Part shown: positions 1-6,228 of the stretch, piece by piece
Layout: each line of letters opens with the position of its first letter
How positions within the stretch are numbered: position 1 is the first letter of the stretch
Source of the DNA: Treponema sp.
GTDB taxonomy: Bacteria; Spirochaetota; Spirochaetia; Treponematales; Breznakiellaceae
Length of the DNA: 16,237 nt
Direction: 5' to 3'
Assembly (NCBI GenBank): GCA_031272575.1
Contig: JAISTO010000030.1
Location: forward strand, 1 to 16,237
Translations under genes and position numbers: made by a program
Notes under the pieces: generated by a model
Told to the model about the DNA's origin: nothing
The model's database searches: none
The model's input: only the letters and a program-made list of their open reading frames with translations

Positions 1-136
1 GTCAAAATTCTCTAATCATGTAGGTCACTCAAAATCCCTTTGTGCGCCTTCTGCGCCTTCGTGGTGAAATTTGACGGTTACTCTGTGCCTCTGTGAGAGG
101 CTAAATGTAAAATTGCTGCCACTCTCTACCGCCCCC
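1..136. repeat. Noncoding stretch with degenerate CTTTGTGCG-like iterations
   Basis: No gene is supported here. Positions 40-64 read as imperfect 9-base iterations (CTTTGTGCG, CCTTCTGCG, CCTTCGTGG), and 92-104 carries a related CTCTGTGCCTCTG run. From memory, similar CTYTGTGNCTYTG low-complexity tracts are scattered between genes in many unrelated bacteria, so this looks like a dispersed low-complexity repeat. A minus-strand frame crosses it at 25-354, but it mostly overlaps the ATPase gene in antisense and resembles no protein I know. Confidence 0.45.
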
Positions 137-165
137 TTGACAATCCCCCCCGAACATGACACCAT
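137..165 (+). promoter_or_regulatory. Promoter of the ATPase-nuclease gene, predicted leaderless
   Basis: A perfect -35 box TTGACA (137-142) is followed after 17 bases by CACCAT (160-165), a weak -10. The ATG at 172 lies six bases beyond, where transcription should begin. No Shine-Dalgarno sequence precedes the ATG. A CATACT at 163-168 is an alternative -10 but would need a 20-base spacer. Confidence 0.55.
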
Positions 166-171
166 ACTCCC

Positions 172-1815
172 ATGAGACGCATCTTTAACGTTGCCGGGCC
201 CTGTAACCCGCGGGATCATTACATGATAGACGCCTACCGCCGGCTCGGGCCTGAGGTGTCGGCCCTTATCGCGGACGCGCAGTACTTTATTATCCATGCG
301 GCGCGGCAGAGCGGCAAAACGACCCTGCTCAAAGACCTCACCCGCAGGCTCCACGCGGAGGGGCAGTACTACGCGCTCTACTGCTCCCTGGAAAACGTGG
401 AGGGTATAGCGGATCCCAAAGAGGGCCTGCCTGCCATCATCAATGCCATCTCGCGCGATCTGCTTAATGCCGATATGCCCAACGCGTCCGCTTTCAAGAA
501 AGGGCTTGACATGGCCGATTACACCAATGCCGCGCAGAACGCGCTTACCGCTTACTGCCGGTCACTTAATAAACCGCTGGTCATCTTTTTTGACGAGGCT
601 GACTGTCTTTCCGGCCAGACTCTGATCAACTTTCTGCGGCAGTTACGGAACGGCTATGTGAACCGTTACGACGTTCCCTTCGTGCATTCGCTGGCGCTCG
701 TGGGCCTGCGGAACATACGCGACTACCGCGACGAGTACCGCCCCCCCAACCAAAGCCTCGGTACCGCGAGCCCCTTCAACATCACCGCACCGCCCCTCAC
801 CCTGCGCAACTTCACCTTCGAGGAAATTACCGAACTGTACGCGCAGCACACCGCGGACACCGGTCAGGTCTTTCAGGATGACGCTGTCGATCGGGTCTGG
901 GATCAGACCCAGGGGCAGCCCTGGCTTGTCAACGCGATCGCCAACGAGATCGTGCGTACTATCACCATGGCGAATCCGCTCGAACCGATCAGCGTGGCTA
1001 TGGTCTCGAACGCGATTCACGCCATCGTTACCAGGCGGGACAGTCACTTCGACTCGCTTATGGCGCGTCTGCGCGAAGAGCGGGTGCGGCGCATCATAGA
1101 GCCGGTAATCACCGGCGGCAAGAACGCGATCGAGCGCCTGTCCGACGACTACAGTTATGTGAAAGACCTGGGGCTTATCCGGGACGACCACGAAGTCGTG
1201 GAGCCGGCCAACCCCATCTATGCGGACATTATGGTGCGTTCCCTCAACTGGGATACCCATTCCGCGTTGCTGAAACCGGACCTTCCCTACCAGTTGCCCC
1301 GCTACATGAGGGGCGGCGCCATCGACATGGATTACCTGCTGCGGGACTTTCAGGCTTTTTGGCGGGAGAACGGGGCTATCTGGAAAGAGCGCTACGACTA
1401 CAAGGAAGCCGCGGGGCAACTGGTGCTGCAGGCGTTTCTACAGCGGGTGTTGAATGGGGGCGGGAGCGCCACGGATGGCGCTGGGAGTGTGTCTAATGGA
1501 GTTTGCGATAGCAAACTCCGGTATTCAAATCGACAAGGATGTCGATTTGAATACCAGTTCGCCGCGGAGACGGGCAGGGCTGACCTCTGCGTGGAGTACG
1601 AGGGAAAGCGCTATCCGATAGAGTTGAAGATACGTTACTCGTCGAAGACACTGCGGGAAGGGCTTGAGCAGTTGTCCCGCTACATGGACACGCTGGGCTG
1701 CGAGCGCGGCTGGCTGGTACTGTTCGACCAGCGGAAGAGTATCTCGTGGGCGCAAAAACTTTACGCGCGAACGAAGAAGGCGGGCGGCAAGGTAATACGG
1801 GTGTATGGGGCCTGA
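172..1815 (+). CDS. AAA-like ATPase fused to a C-terminal PD-(D/E)XK nuclease domain
   Basis: The 547-residue protein has an N-terminal P-loop ATPase. The Walker A region is ARQSGKTT (44-51) and the Walker B region is VIFFDEAD (137-144). A C-terminal nuclease-like core shows D471, then E484-L-K486 after twelve residues, which is the PD-(D/E)XK pattern. This is the architecture of a large, poorly characterised group of ATP-binding proteins found in many copies in anaerobes and spirochaetes. A role in mobile DNA or defence is often suspected but not shown here. From memory, relatives run directly from the NGGG motif (here about 429-431) into an R-(I/F)-E strand of the nuclease fold. This copy carries about 26 extra residues at that point (about 432-457), encoded by three hairpins. 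The gene stands alone between a low-complexity tract and a repeat element. Its start is set by the promoter and the conserved opening (FNVAGPCNPRDHYM). Family assignment is confident; biological role is unknown. Confidence 0.88.
   Translation: MRRIFNVAGPCNPRDHYMIDAYRRLGPEVSALIADAQYFIIHAARQSGKTTLLKDLTRRLHAEGQYYALYCSLENVEGIADPKEGLPAIINAISRDLLNADMPNASAFKKGLDMADYTNAAQNALTAYCRSLNKPLVIFFDEADCLSGQTLINFLRQLRNGYVNRYDVPFVHSLALVGLRNIRDYRDEYRPPNQSLGTASPFNITAPPLTLRNFTFEEITELYAQHTADTGQVFQDDAVDRVWDQTQGQPWLVNAIANEIVRTITMANPLEPISVAMVSNAIHAIVTRRDSHFDSLMARLREERVRRIIEPVITGGKNAIERLSDDYSYVKDLGLIRDDHEVVEPANPIYADIMVRSLNWDTHSALLKPDLPYQLPRYMRGGAIDMDYLLRDFQAFWRENGAIWKERYDYKEAAGQLVLQAFLQRVLNGGGSATDGAGSVSNGVCDSKLRYSNRQGCRFEYQFAAETGRADLCVEYEGKRYPIELKIRYSSKTLREGLEQLSRYMDTLGCERGWLVLFDQRKSISWAQKLYARTKKAGGKVIRVYGA
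1465..1555 (+). repeat. Three consecutive perfect hairpins inside the ATPase-nuclease reading frame
   Basis: The first hairpin has 7-base arms, AGCGCCA (1465-1471) and TGGCGCT (1476-1482), with loop CGGA. The second has 9-base arms, GGAGTTTGC (1498-1506) and GCAAACTCC (1511-1519), with loop GATA. The third has 16-base arms (1520-1535 and 1540-1555) with loop AGGA. All arms pair perfectly and all loops are four bases. The reading frame stays open, encoding residues 432-461, and the last two hairpins abut. This fits a palindromic element inserted in a tolerant linker, comparable in principle to the in-gene palindromic elements of Rickettsia. The element identity is inferred; the hairpins are directly visible. 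Confidence 0.85.
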
Positions 1816-1882
1816 GGGAGTGGGGGGCGCAGGCGCAGGGTGAGGGGGAGCGAGCGGAGGGCGAGGCGTGGGCGGTGGAAAA
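1816..1882. repeat. G-rich low-complexity tract next to the palindromic element
   Basis: The stretch after the ATPase stop codon is G-rich, with GGGAGTGGGG-like words and the string GAGCGGAGGGCG. A closely related arrangement in reverse complement flanks the second palindromic element at about 11707-11760, including a shared AGCGGAGGGCG. The flank may therefore belong to a longer repeat unit. No coding region is supported here. Confidence 0.6.
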
Positions 1883-1974
1883 TGGACGGTGGAGTCGTTG
1901 TTCGTAAGTCTTTCGTACTACCGGCATGCTGGTAGTACCACGAAAAACTTTCGCATCGCTCCCTCCACCGTCCA
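1883..1974. repeat. Miniature inverted-repeat element, copy A (92 bp)
   Basis: The ends are perfect 12-base inverted repeats, TGGACGGTGGAG (1883-1894) and CTCCACCGTCCA (1963-1974). The centre is a nested palindrome with arms GTACTACC (1915-1922) and GGTAGTAC (1931-1938) around a GCATGC core. Positions 1903-1929 match the reverse complement of 11653-11679 in copy B at 24 of 27 bases. It encodes no protein and lies between the converging ATPase-nuclease and lepA genes, where a hairpin this strong could end transcription from both sides. It resembles a MITE; no target-site duplication is obvious. Confidence 0.8.
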
Positions 1975-1995
1975 CCATCCATTCCCCACTTCCCC

Positions 1996-3825
1996 CTAAC
2001 TCTCCTTCGTCTTGAGCACGGCCAGGAAGGCGCTTTGGGGGAGTTCGACATCGCCTACCATGCGCATACGCTTCTTGCCTTCCTTCTGCTTTTCGAGGAG
2101 TTTGCGCTTGCGGGTAATATCCCCGCCGTAGCACTTTGCCAGCACGTCCTTGCGCACCGGGTTGATCGTCTCGCGCGCGATGATCTGGCCCCCTATCGCC
2201 CCCTGGATGGGTATCTTGAACTGCTGGCGGGGGATCTCGTCGCGCAGGCGCTCGCAGATCACGCGGGCGCGCTCGTACGCGTTCGGCTTGTACACGAGTT
2301 GCGAGAGCGCGTCGACCGGCTTGCCGTTCAACAAAATGTCCAATTTGACCAATTCGGTCGGCTTGTAGCCGGTAATGTCGTAATCGAAGGAGGCGTAGCC
2401 CCGGCTGGTGCTCTTTAAGCGGTCATAAAAATCGAAAAGCACCTCGGCAAGGGGCATATCGTAGATCAACTCGACCCGTTTCTCGTCCAGGTAACTCATG
2501 TTCGTCTGCACGCCCCGCTTTTCGAGGCAGAGGGTCATAATTCCGCCGAGGTGGGCCGTGGGCGTGATCACGGAGGCGCGGATGTAGGGCTCCTCGGCCC
2601 CGGCGACCCGCCCCTCGTCCGGGTACTCCATGGGGTTGTCCACCATGCACTCCCCTCCCCCTTGCAGGCTGACGCGGTACTTCACCGAGGGCGCGGTAAA
2701 GATGACGCTCTGGTTGAACTCGCGCTCGAGGCGCTCCTCGATGACCTCGAGGTGCAGGAGCCCCAGGAAGCCGCAGCGGAAGCCGAAGCCCAGGGCCGCC
2801 GACGAGTCTTTTTCGTAGATAAGGGAGGCGTCATTCAGTTTGAGTTTTTCAAGGCTGACCTTCAGTTCCTCGTAGTCGTTGGAGTCTACCGGATAGATTG
2901 ACGAAAACACGACCGGCTTCACTTCGCGAAACCCGGGGAGGGGCGCGGCGCAGGGCGTGTCCGCGCTGGTCACCGTATCCCCGACCCGCACGTCGCTTAC
3001 GGTCTTGATGCCGGCCAGGAACCAGCCCACATCGCCGGCGGACAGTTCCGCGGTCTCGGACAGCCCCAGCCGGAACACGCCCGCGCTCTCGACCTCGTAG
3101 CCGCTGCCCGAGGACATGAAGGCGATGCGCTGCCCCCGCGCGATACGGCCGTCGAAGAGGCGCACATACACGACCACGCCCTTGTAGGGGTCGTAGCGGC
3201 AGTCGAAGATGAGGGCGCGCAGGGGGGCCTCCGCGCTGCCCGACGGGGCCGGTATGCGTTCCACGATGGCCTCGAAGAGGGCATCGACCCCCGTGCCCTG
3301 CCGCGCGGACACGCAGAGCGCCCCGCTGCTTTCGAGCCCCAGGTCCTTATCAATTTGCTGTTTGGTACCCGCGATGTCCGCGGCGGCCATGTCAATCTTG
3401 TTGATGACGGGGATGATCTCGAGGTCCTGCTCGAGCGCGAGGTACATATTGGACAAGGTCTGCGCCTGCACCCCCTGGGTCGCGTCGATTAAGAGCAGCG
3501 CCCCCTCGCAGGACTTGATCGCGCGGGAGACCTCGTAACTGAAGTCCACATGACCGGGCGTGTCCACCAGGTTGAGTTCGTATTGCCTGCCGTCCCGCGC
3601 CGTGTACGGTATGGTGACGGCCTGGCTCTTGATCGTGATCCCCCGCTCCCGCTCTATATCCATCGTGTCGAGGATCTGATCGCGGAAGTCCCGGTCCTCG
3701 ACGAGGCGGCCTTTCTGGATCAGACGGTCCGCGAGCGTGGACTTGCCGTGATCAATGTGCGCTATGATGCAGAAGTTCCGAATCAGCGCGGCCCGCGTTT
3801 CGGGGCCCGGTTGGGTAGTGCTCAT
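1996..3825 (-). CDS. lepA: Elongation factor 4 (LepA), ribosomal back-translocase GTPase
   Basis: LepA binds the ribosome, hydrolyses GTP and is thought to remobilise stalled or mistranslocated ribosomes or assist 30S assembly. The 609-residue protein has all the GTPase motifs: AHIDHGKST (22-30), the RGITI switch, DTPGHVDF and NKID. The LepA-specific C-terminus ends near KCYGGDITRKRKLLEKQKEG. Length is close to the usual 595-610. The open frame extends about 43 codons further upstream to 3954. That extension translates the G-rich repeat tract into Pro/Ser-rich sequence and lies upstream of a good promoter, so I place the start at the second of two tandem ATGs (3825). The first, at 3828, is possible. 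No Shine-Dalgarno sequence is present and the message is predicted leaderless. thiE lies upstream on the same strand, separated by a repeat-rich gap of 168 bases. Confidence 0.97.
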   Translation of the reverse strand: MSTTQPGPETRAALIRNFCIIAHIDHGKSTLADRLIQKGRLVEDRDFRDQILDTMDIERERGITIKSQAVTIPYTARDGRQYELNLVDTPGHVDFSYEVSRAIKSCEGALLLIDATQGVQAQTLSNMYLALEQDLEIIPVINKIDMAAADIAGTKQQIDKDLGLESSGALCVSARQGTGVDALFEAIVERIPAPSGSAEAPLRALIFDCRYDPYKGVVVYVRLFDGRIARGQRIAFMSSGSGYEVESAGVFRLGLSETAELSAGDVGWFLAGIKTVSDVRVGDTVTSADTPCAAPLPGFREVKPVVFSSIYPVDSNDYEELKVSLEKLKLNDASLIYEKDSSAALGFGFRCGFLGLLHLEVIEERLEREFNQSVIFTAPSVKYRVSLQGGGECMVDNPMEYPDEGRVAGAEEPYIRASVITPTAHLGGIMTLCLEKRGVQTNMSYLDEKRVELIYDMPLAEVLFDFYDRLKSTSRGYASFDYDITGYKPTELVKLDILLNGKPVDALSQLVYKPNAYERARVICERLRDEIPRQQFKIPIQGAIGGQIIARETINPVRKDVLAKCYGGDITRKRKLLEKQKEGKKRMRMVGDVELPQSAFLAVLKTKES

Positions 3826-3832
3826 CATGGCG

Positions 3833-3861
3833 ATGGTAGCAGAGCGGGGGGGGAAAGTCAA
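3833..3861 (-). promoter_or_regulatory. lepA promoter, predicted leaderless
   Basis: On the minus strand, TTGACT (3861-3856) is followed after 17 bases by TACCAT (3838-3833). The ATG at 3825 lies seven bases beyond the -10 box, so transcription should start at or one base before the start codon. Confidence 0.65.
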
Positions 3862-3864
3862 GGG

Positions 3865-3912
3865 GGATAGGGAGTAGGGAATGGGGAGTGGGGAGTGGGG
3901 AGTGGGGGCGCG
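3865..3912. repeat. GGGGAGT iteration in the thiE-lepA gap
   Basis: The plus strand carries GGGAGTAGGGAATGGGGAGT followed by two more GGGGAGT units and a G-rich end. Similar words occur at 8957-8995 and, as C-rich reverse complement, at 11725-11770. The tract lies upstream of the lepA promoter and would be transcribed only by read-through from thiE. It is simple-sequence DNA without coding potential. Runs of three or more G at this spacing could form a G-quadruplex. Confidence 0.7.
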
Positions 3913-3922
3913 ATTTCCTAAT

Positions 3923-3939
3923 CCTCCCCTCTGGGGAGG
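3923..3939 (-). terminator. Possible thiE terminator hairpin without a U-tract
   Basis: CCTCCCC (3923-3929) and GGGGAGG (3933-3939) form a perfect 7-bp GC stem with a three-base loop, about 55 bases beyond the thiE stop codon. It lies before the lepA promoter, in the right place to separate the two genes. There is no run of T after it on the minus strand, so intrinsic termination is uncertain, and it may simply be part of the G-rich repeat. Confidence 0.35.
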
Positions 3940-3990
3940 GTAGGGAGGGGTCACAGATGATGCCCTCCTCGCAGTCAGGGATGGCAGCCT

Positions 3991-4034
3991 CCGTCATTCC
4001 GCGGCTTGACCTGCGGAATCTGGCGGAGTGACGG
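3991..4034. repeat. REP-like palindrome covering the thiE stop codon
   Basis: ATTCCGC (3996-4002) and GCGGAAT (4013-4019) form a 7-bp inverted repeat. A longer arm pair is also present: CCGTCATTCCGC (3991-4002) pairs with GCGGAGTGACGG (4023-4034) with one mismatch. The unit resembles the dispersed CCGTCATTCCGC-type palindromes common in some bacterial genomes. It encodes the last residues and the stop codon of thiE. Confidence 0.6.
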
Positions 4035-4719
4035 GCGCGGCGTTCAGCGCGGCGCGAAGCGCGGCGCGAAGCGCTTGGGCTGCGGCGCGGGGGTCAGCGG
4101 CGCCGAACACCGCGGACACGACCGCCGCGCCCGCAGCCCCGGCCCGCATAACCGCGGGCGCGTTTTCCGCGTTGATACCCCCTATGCCGAGCACCGGTAT
4201 CCGCACGGCGCCGCATACGGCCCTCAGCCCCTCGACGCCGACAACTCCGGCGATGTCCTGCTTCGTGCCCGTGGGGAAGACCGCGCCGCAGCCGAGGTAA
4301 TCCGCGCCCGCGGCGCAGGCGGCCAGGGCCTCGCTCCGGTTATGCGCCGAGGCCCCCACCAGGAAGGGACGCCCCCCGAGCGCCTCTCGCGCGAGCGCGC
4401 GGGCCCTTTCTACCGGCAGATCGCCCTGCCCCAGGTGCACGCCGTCCGCTCCGGCCGCGAGCGCTATGTCCAGCCGGTCGTTGATGATCAGGGGGATGCC
4501 CCGCGGACGGGTCAGCGCCAGGGCCTCGAGCGCGAGGGAATAAAAGCCGCGCCCGCTCAGGGTCTTTTCGCGCAACTGCACCATGCCGGCCCCCCCCGCG
4601 ATAGCCTCGTCTATCAACTTAAGCAGGGGTCTTGTGCCGGCGCATGCGCGGTCGGTACACACATACAGGAGGGGCGCGCCCCACAGGCCGGGCGCGGAAG
4701 AGGGGCATAGGGGGTTCAT
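3994..4719 (-). CDS. thiE: Thiamine-phosphate synthase (ThiE)
   Basis: ThiE joins hydroxymethylpyrimidine diphosphate with the thiazole phosphate to give thiamine phosphate. Family motifs are present in order: MVQLREK (46-52), LIINDR (77-82), ADGVHLGQGD (91-100), CGAVFPTGTK (144-153) and the phosphate-binding LGIGGI (177-182). The TIM-barrel part ends near residue 212, and the total of 241 is longer than the usual 210-220. The extra tail (about 213-241) is encoded by a 12-base GC iteration and a REP-like palindrome, so it is probably not part of the native enzyme. The gene starts 15 bases after the DHH phosphoesterase stop codon, which suggests one transcript. No strong Shine-Dalgarno sequence precedes the ATG. 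No other thiamine gene or TPP riboswitch is visible in the window, so a salvage or split pathway is possible. Confidence 0.93.
   Translation of the reverse strand: MNPLCPSSAPGLWGAPLLYVCTDRACAGTRPLLKLIDEAIAGGAGMVQLREKTLSGRGFYSLALEALALTRPRGIPLIINDRLDIALAAGADGVHLGQGDLPVERARALAREALGGRPFLVGASAHNRSEALAACAAGADYLGCGAVFPTGTKQDIAGVVGVEGLRAVCGAVRIPVLGIGGINAENAPAVMRAGAAGAAVVSAVFGAADPRAAAQALRAALRAALNAAPVTPPDSAGQAAE
4046..4074. repeat. 12-base GC iteration inside the thiE 3' end
   Basis: The unit AGCGCGGCGCGA occurs at 4046-4057 and 4058-4069, with a partial third copy to 4074. In the thiE frame it encodes the repeated ALRAALRAAL stretch. Read on the minus strand it is GCGCTTCGCGCC, nearly identical to the iteration in the signal peptide of the TPR lipoprotein gene at 7592-7615. 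Confidence 0.75.
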
Positions 4720-4734
4720 ATTTGACAGGACGGC

Positions 4735-5727
4735 CTATTCGGCAAAGACTTTTGCGAAAGCGGCGAGCACGAACTCGCGCACGTCCGCAAGCGCGCCCTG
4801 GACGCTGGCGCCGGCCGCGTTTTTGTGCCCCCCGCCCCCGAAGGCCGCGGCGATCGCGGCAACATCAACCTTATCGCGGGACCGCATACCCACCGCGCAG
4901 CGCCCCGGCTCTTCCTCGCGTACAATGCAGATCGCCTCCATGCCGGCCGTATTTTGCAGTATCTGGTACAGGGAATCGGAATCCCGGCCCTCGGCCCCCC
5001 ACCTTTGGGTTTCCTCGAGGGGCTCGGTCGAAAAGAGCAGCCTCCCTCCGAACAAGCCCTCGCAGCGGCTCAGGACCTTGCCGAGCAGCACACGGGACCC
5101 CAGGCTCTTGCCCCCGTTCATGTCGCGGAAGGCCGCCTTGGGGCTGGCCCCCGCATGGATCAGGTAGGCGGCAATCTCGAAGGCTTCGGCGCCCTTTTCA
5201 TCAACATGACGGAAAAACCCGGTGTCCGTGCAGAGGCCCAGCAGAAGCAGCTGCGCCTCCTCCCTTTCGAGGGACAGCCCCAGAGCCCCGGCGAGCGAGG
5301 CGATCAGGCAGGTGGTAGCGGGGGCTTTGCTGTCCGCGAAAACCGGCCCCGCCGGCCCCTCGCCGCAGTAGTACGCGCCGCTGAGGTGGTGGTCGATGAT
5401 GGCGGTGGGGTGTCCTTCGAGGAAGGCGGCGAGATCGCCCGTCCTGTCCGGGGAGGAGCAGTCCGCGATGATGACAAAAGCCCCCTCGCACTGCTCTTTG
5501 TCCGGAGCCTTGCAAAAAAGCCCCTGGAAGCGCTCGATTTCCGGGCGCTTCCAGGGCCCCTCCATGCAGGGGATCGCGGTTTTCCCCAGTCTGCGGAGGA
5601 GCGAGACGAGCACCAGGACGCTCCCCACGCAGTCGGCATCGGGCTCCTTGTGGCCCGCAACGAGAAAAGTGTTCCCCCTGTGAATAAAGTCAAGCAGGGC
5701 GGGAGGAACGATTCGGCGCCTTTCGAT
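4735..5727 (-). CDS. DHH/DHHA1 phosphoesterase, NrnA-like, with probable AUC start
   Basis: This family hydrolyses short oligoribonucleotides, pAp or cyclic dinucleotides with Mn2+. Visible motifs, numbered from the proposed start, are GHKEPDAD (25-32), IIADCSS (86-92), IDHHLSG (111-117) and the DHHA1 substrate motif GGGGHKNAAG (297-306), so the core is complete at 330 residues. The first standard start codon is a GTG at 5628, but starting there would remove the conserved DAD metal-binding motif. Upstream in frame, back to a stop codon, there is no ATG, GTG or TTG. The best candidate is ATC at 5727-5725: GGAG lies seven bases before it, and the upstream stop codon ends one base before it, which suggests translational coupling to the secreted-protein gene. 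An ATT further in, or a +1 frameshift from the upstream gene, are alternatives. thiE follows closely. Family is sure; substrate and start are not. Confidence 0.88.
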   Translation of the reverse strand: MERRRIVPPALLDFIHRGNTFLVAGHKEPDADCVGSVLVLVSLLRRLGKTAIPCMEGPWKRPEIERFQGLFCKAPDKEQCEGAFVIIADCSSPDRTGDLAAFLEGHPTAIIDHHLSGAYYCGEGPAGPVFADSKAPATTCLIASLAGALGLSLEREEAQLLLLGLCTDTGFFRHVDEKGAEAFEIAAYLIHAGASPKAAFRDMNGGKSLGSRVLLGKVLSRCEGLFGGRLLFSTEPLEETQRWGAEGRDSDSLYQILQNTAGMEAICIVREEEPGRCAVGMRSRDKVDVAAIAAAFGGGGHKNAAGASVQGALADVREFVLAAFAKVFAE

Positions 5728-5728
5728 A

Positions 5729-6160
5729 TTAGAACTCCAGTTTCAGGTCAGCCGCGTTGTCAAACTCGCTGTCAAGATTTTGCGTGAAAGGCACGATCCC
5801 CCAGGTCGGGTCTTTGCGGTTTTCGAGAACGTAGAGCCTGCAGCTCTGGAACGCACCGTCCTTGTAGAAGACCATCAAACTGGGGCCCGCTGCCCGTTTG
5901 AGTGTGACCATCTCCGCCTTGGGCGGCTTTTGCCGGAACCAGTCGTTGGGGATATACGCCCGCGAGATGCGGCCAGGCTTGGTGCGGTACTGCACCACAT
6001 AGCCCTTCCGATAGGTGTAGATTTTGTCTACCATGACGTTCTTGTAATAGATTTCCGCCTCGTTGTCGTATTTTTGCCCGACGATCGAGTCATCCTGCGC
6101 CCACAGAGAAACCGCGCCCAGCGCGCACACGCAGGCGCAAACACACAGCAGTTTTTTCAT
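5729..6160 (-). CDS. Small secreted protein of unknown function
   Basis: I do not recognise the family. The 143-residue protein begins with a clear Sec signal peptide: Lys-Lys, a Cys/Ala/Leu/Val-rich hydrophobic stretch to about residue 20, and a likely cleavage after WAQ. The hydrophobic part holds three cysteines but no good lipobox. The mature part is rich in Tyr, Lys and charged residues, with IYTYRKGYVVQYRTKPGRIS near residue 47, which suggests a small beta-rich periplasmic or surface domain. The start is supported by AGGAG (6171-6167) six bases upstream and by a strong promoter. Its stop codon abuts the start of the DHH phosphoesterase, so the two are probably co-translated, although one product is exported and the other should be cytoplasmic. 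Confidence 0.85.
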   Translation of the reverse strand: MKKLLCVCACVCALGAVSLWAQDDSIVGQKYDNEAEIYYKNVMVDKIYTYRKGYVVQYRTKPGRISRAYIPNDWFRQKPPKAEMVTLKRAAGPSLMVFYKDGAFQSCRLYVLENRKDPTWGIVPFTQNLDSEFDNAADLKLEF

Positions 6161-6187
6161 TTTACACTCCTAAAAAATGATGGTAAC

Positions 6188-6217
6188 AGTATACTACATA
6201 AGTATGCCAAAAGTCAA
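6188..6217 (-). promoter_or_regulatory. Promoter of the secreted protein-DHH-thiE genes
   Basis: On the minus strand, TTGACT (6217-6212) is followed after 18 bases by TATACT (6193-6188). A Shine-Dalgarno AGGAG lies at 6171-6167, six bases before the ATG. This is the strongest consensus promoter in the minus-strand block. Confidence 0.75.
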
Positions 6218-6228
6218 GGGTGACTTTT
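6209..6228. repeat. Palindrome overlapping a -35 box and the upstream stop codon
   Basis: AAAAGTCA (6209-6216) and TGACTTTT (6221-6228) form a perfect 8-bp inverted repeat around AGGG. It covers the -35 box of the secreted-protein promoter and reaches the last base of the upstream stop codon. It could be an operator or a weak terminator; the sequence alone does not decide. Confidence 0.5.

Noticed and set aside
25..354. Minus-strand open frame (109 codons) at the left edge
   Set aside because: Overlaps the ATPase gene in antisense and translates a low-complexity repeat; no recognisable domain.
1465..1555. Rho-independent terminator or CRISPR-like repeat
   Set aside because: The hairpins are inside an open reading frame, have no T-tract, and the arms differ from one another, with no spacers of constant length.
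3826..3954. N-terminal extension of lepA by about 43 codons
   Set aside because: It translates the G-rich repeat tract, lies upstream of the lepA promoter, and the conserved LepA sequence begins only after the tandem ATGs.
5729..6160. Secreted protein as a lipoprotein
   Set aside because: Cysteines occur within the hydrophobic segment, but none sits after a lipobox-like sequence at the end of the signal peptide, where WAQ fits signal peptidase I better.
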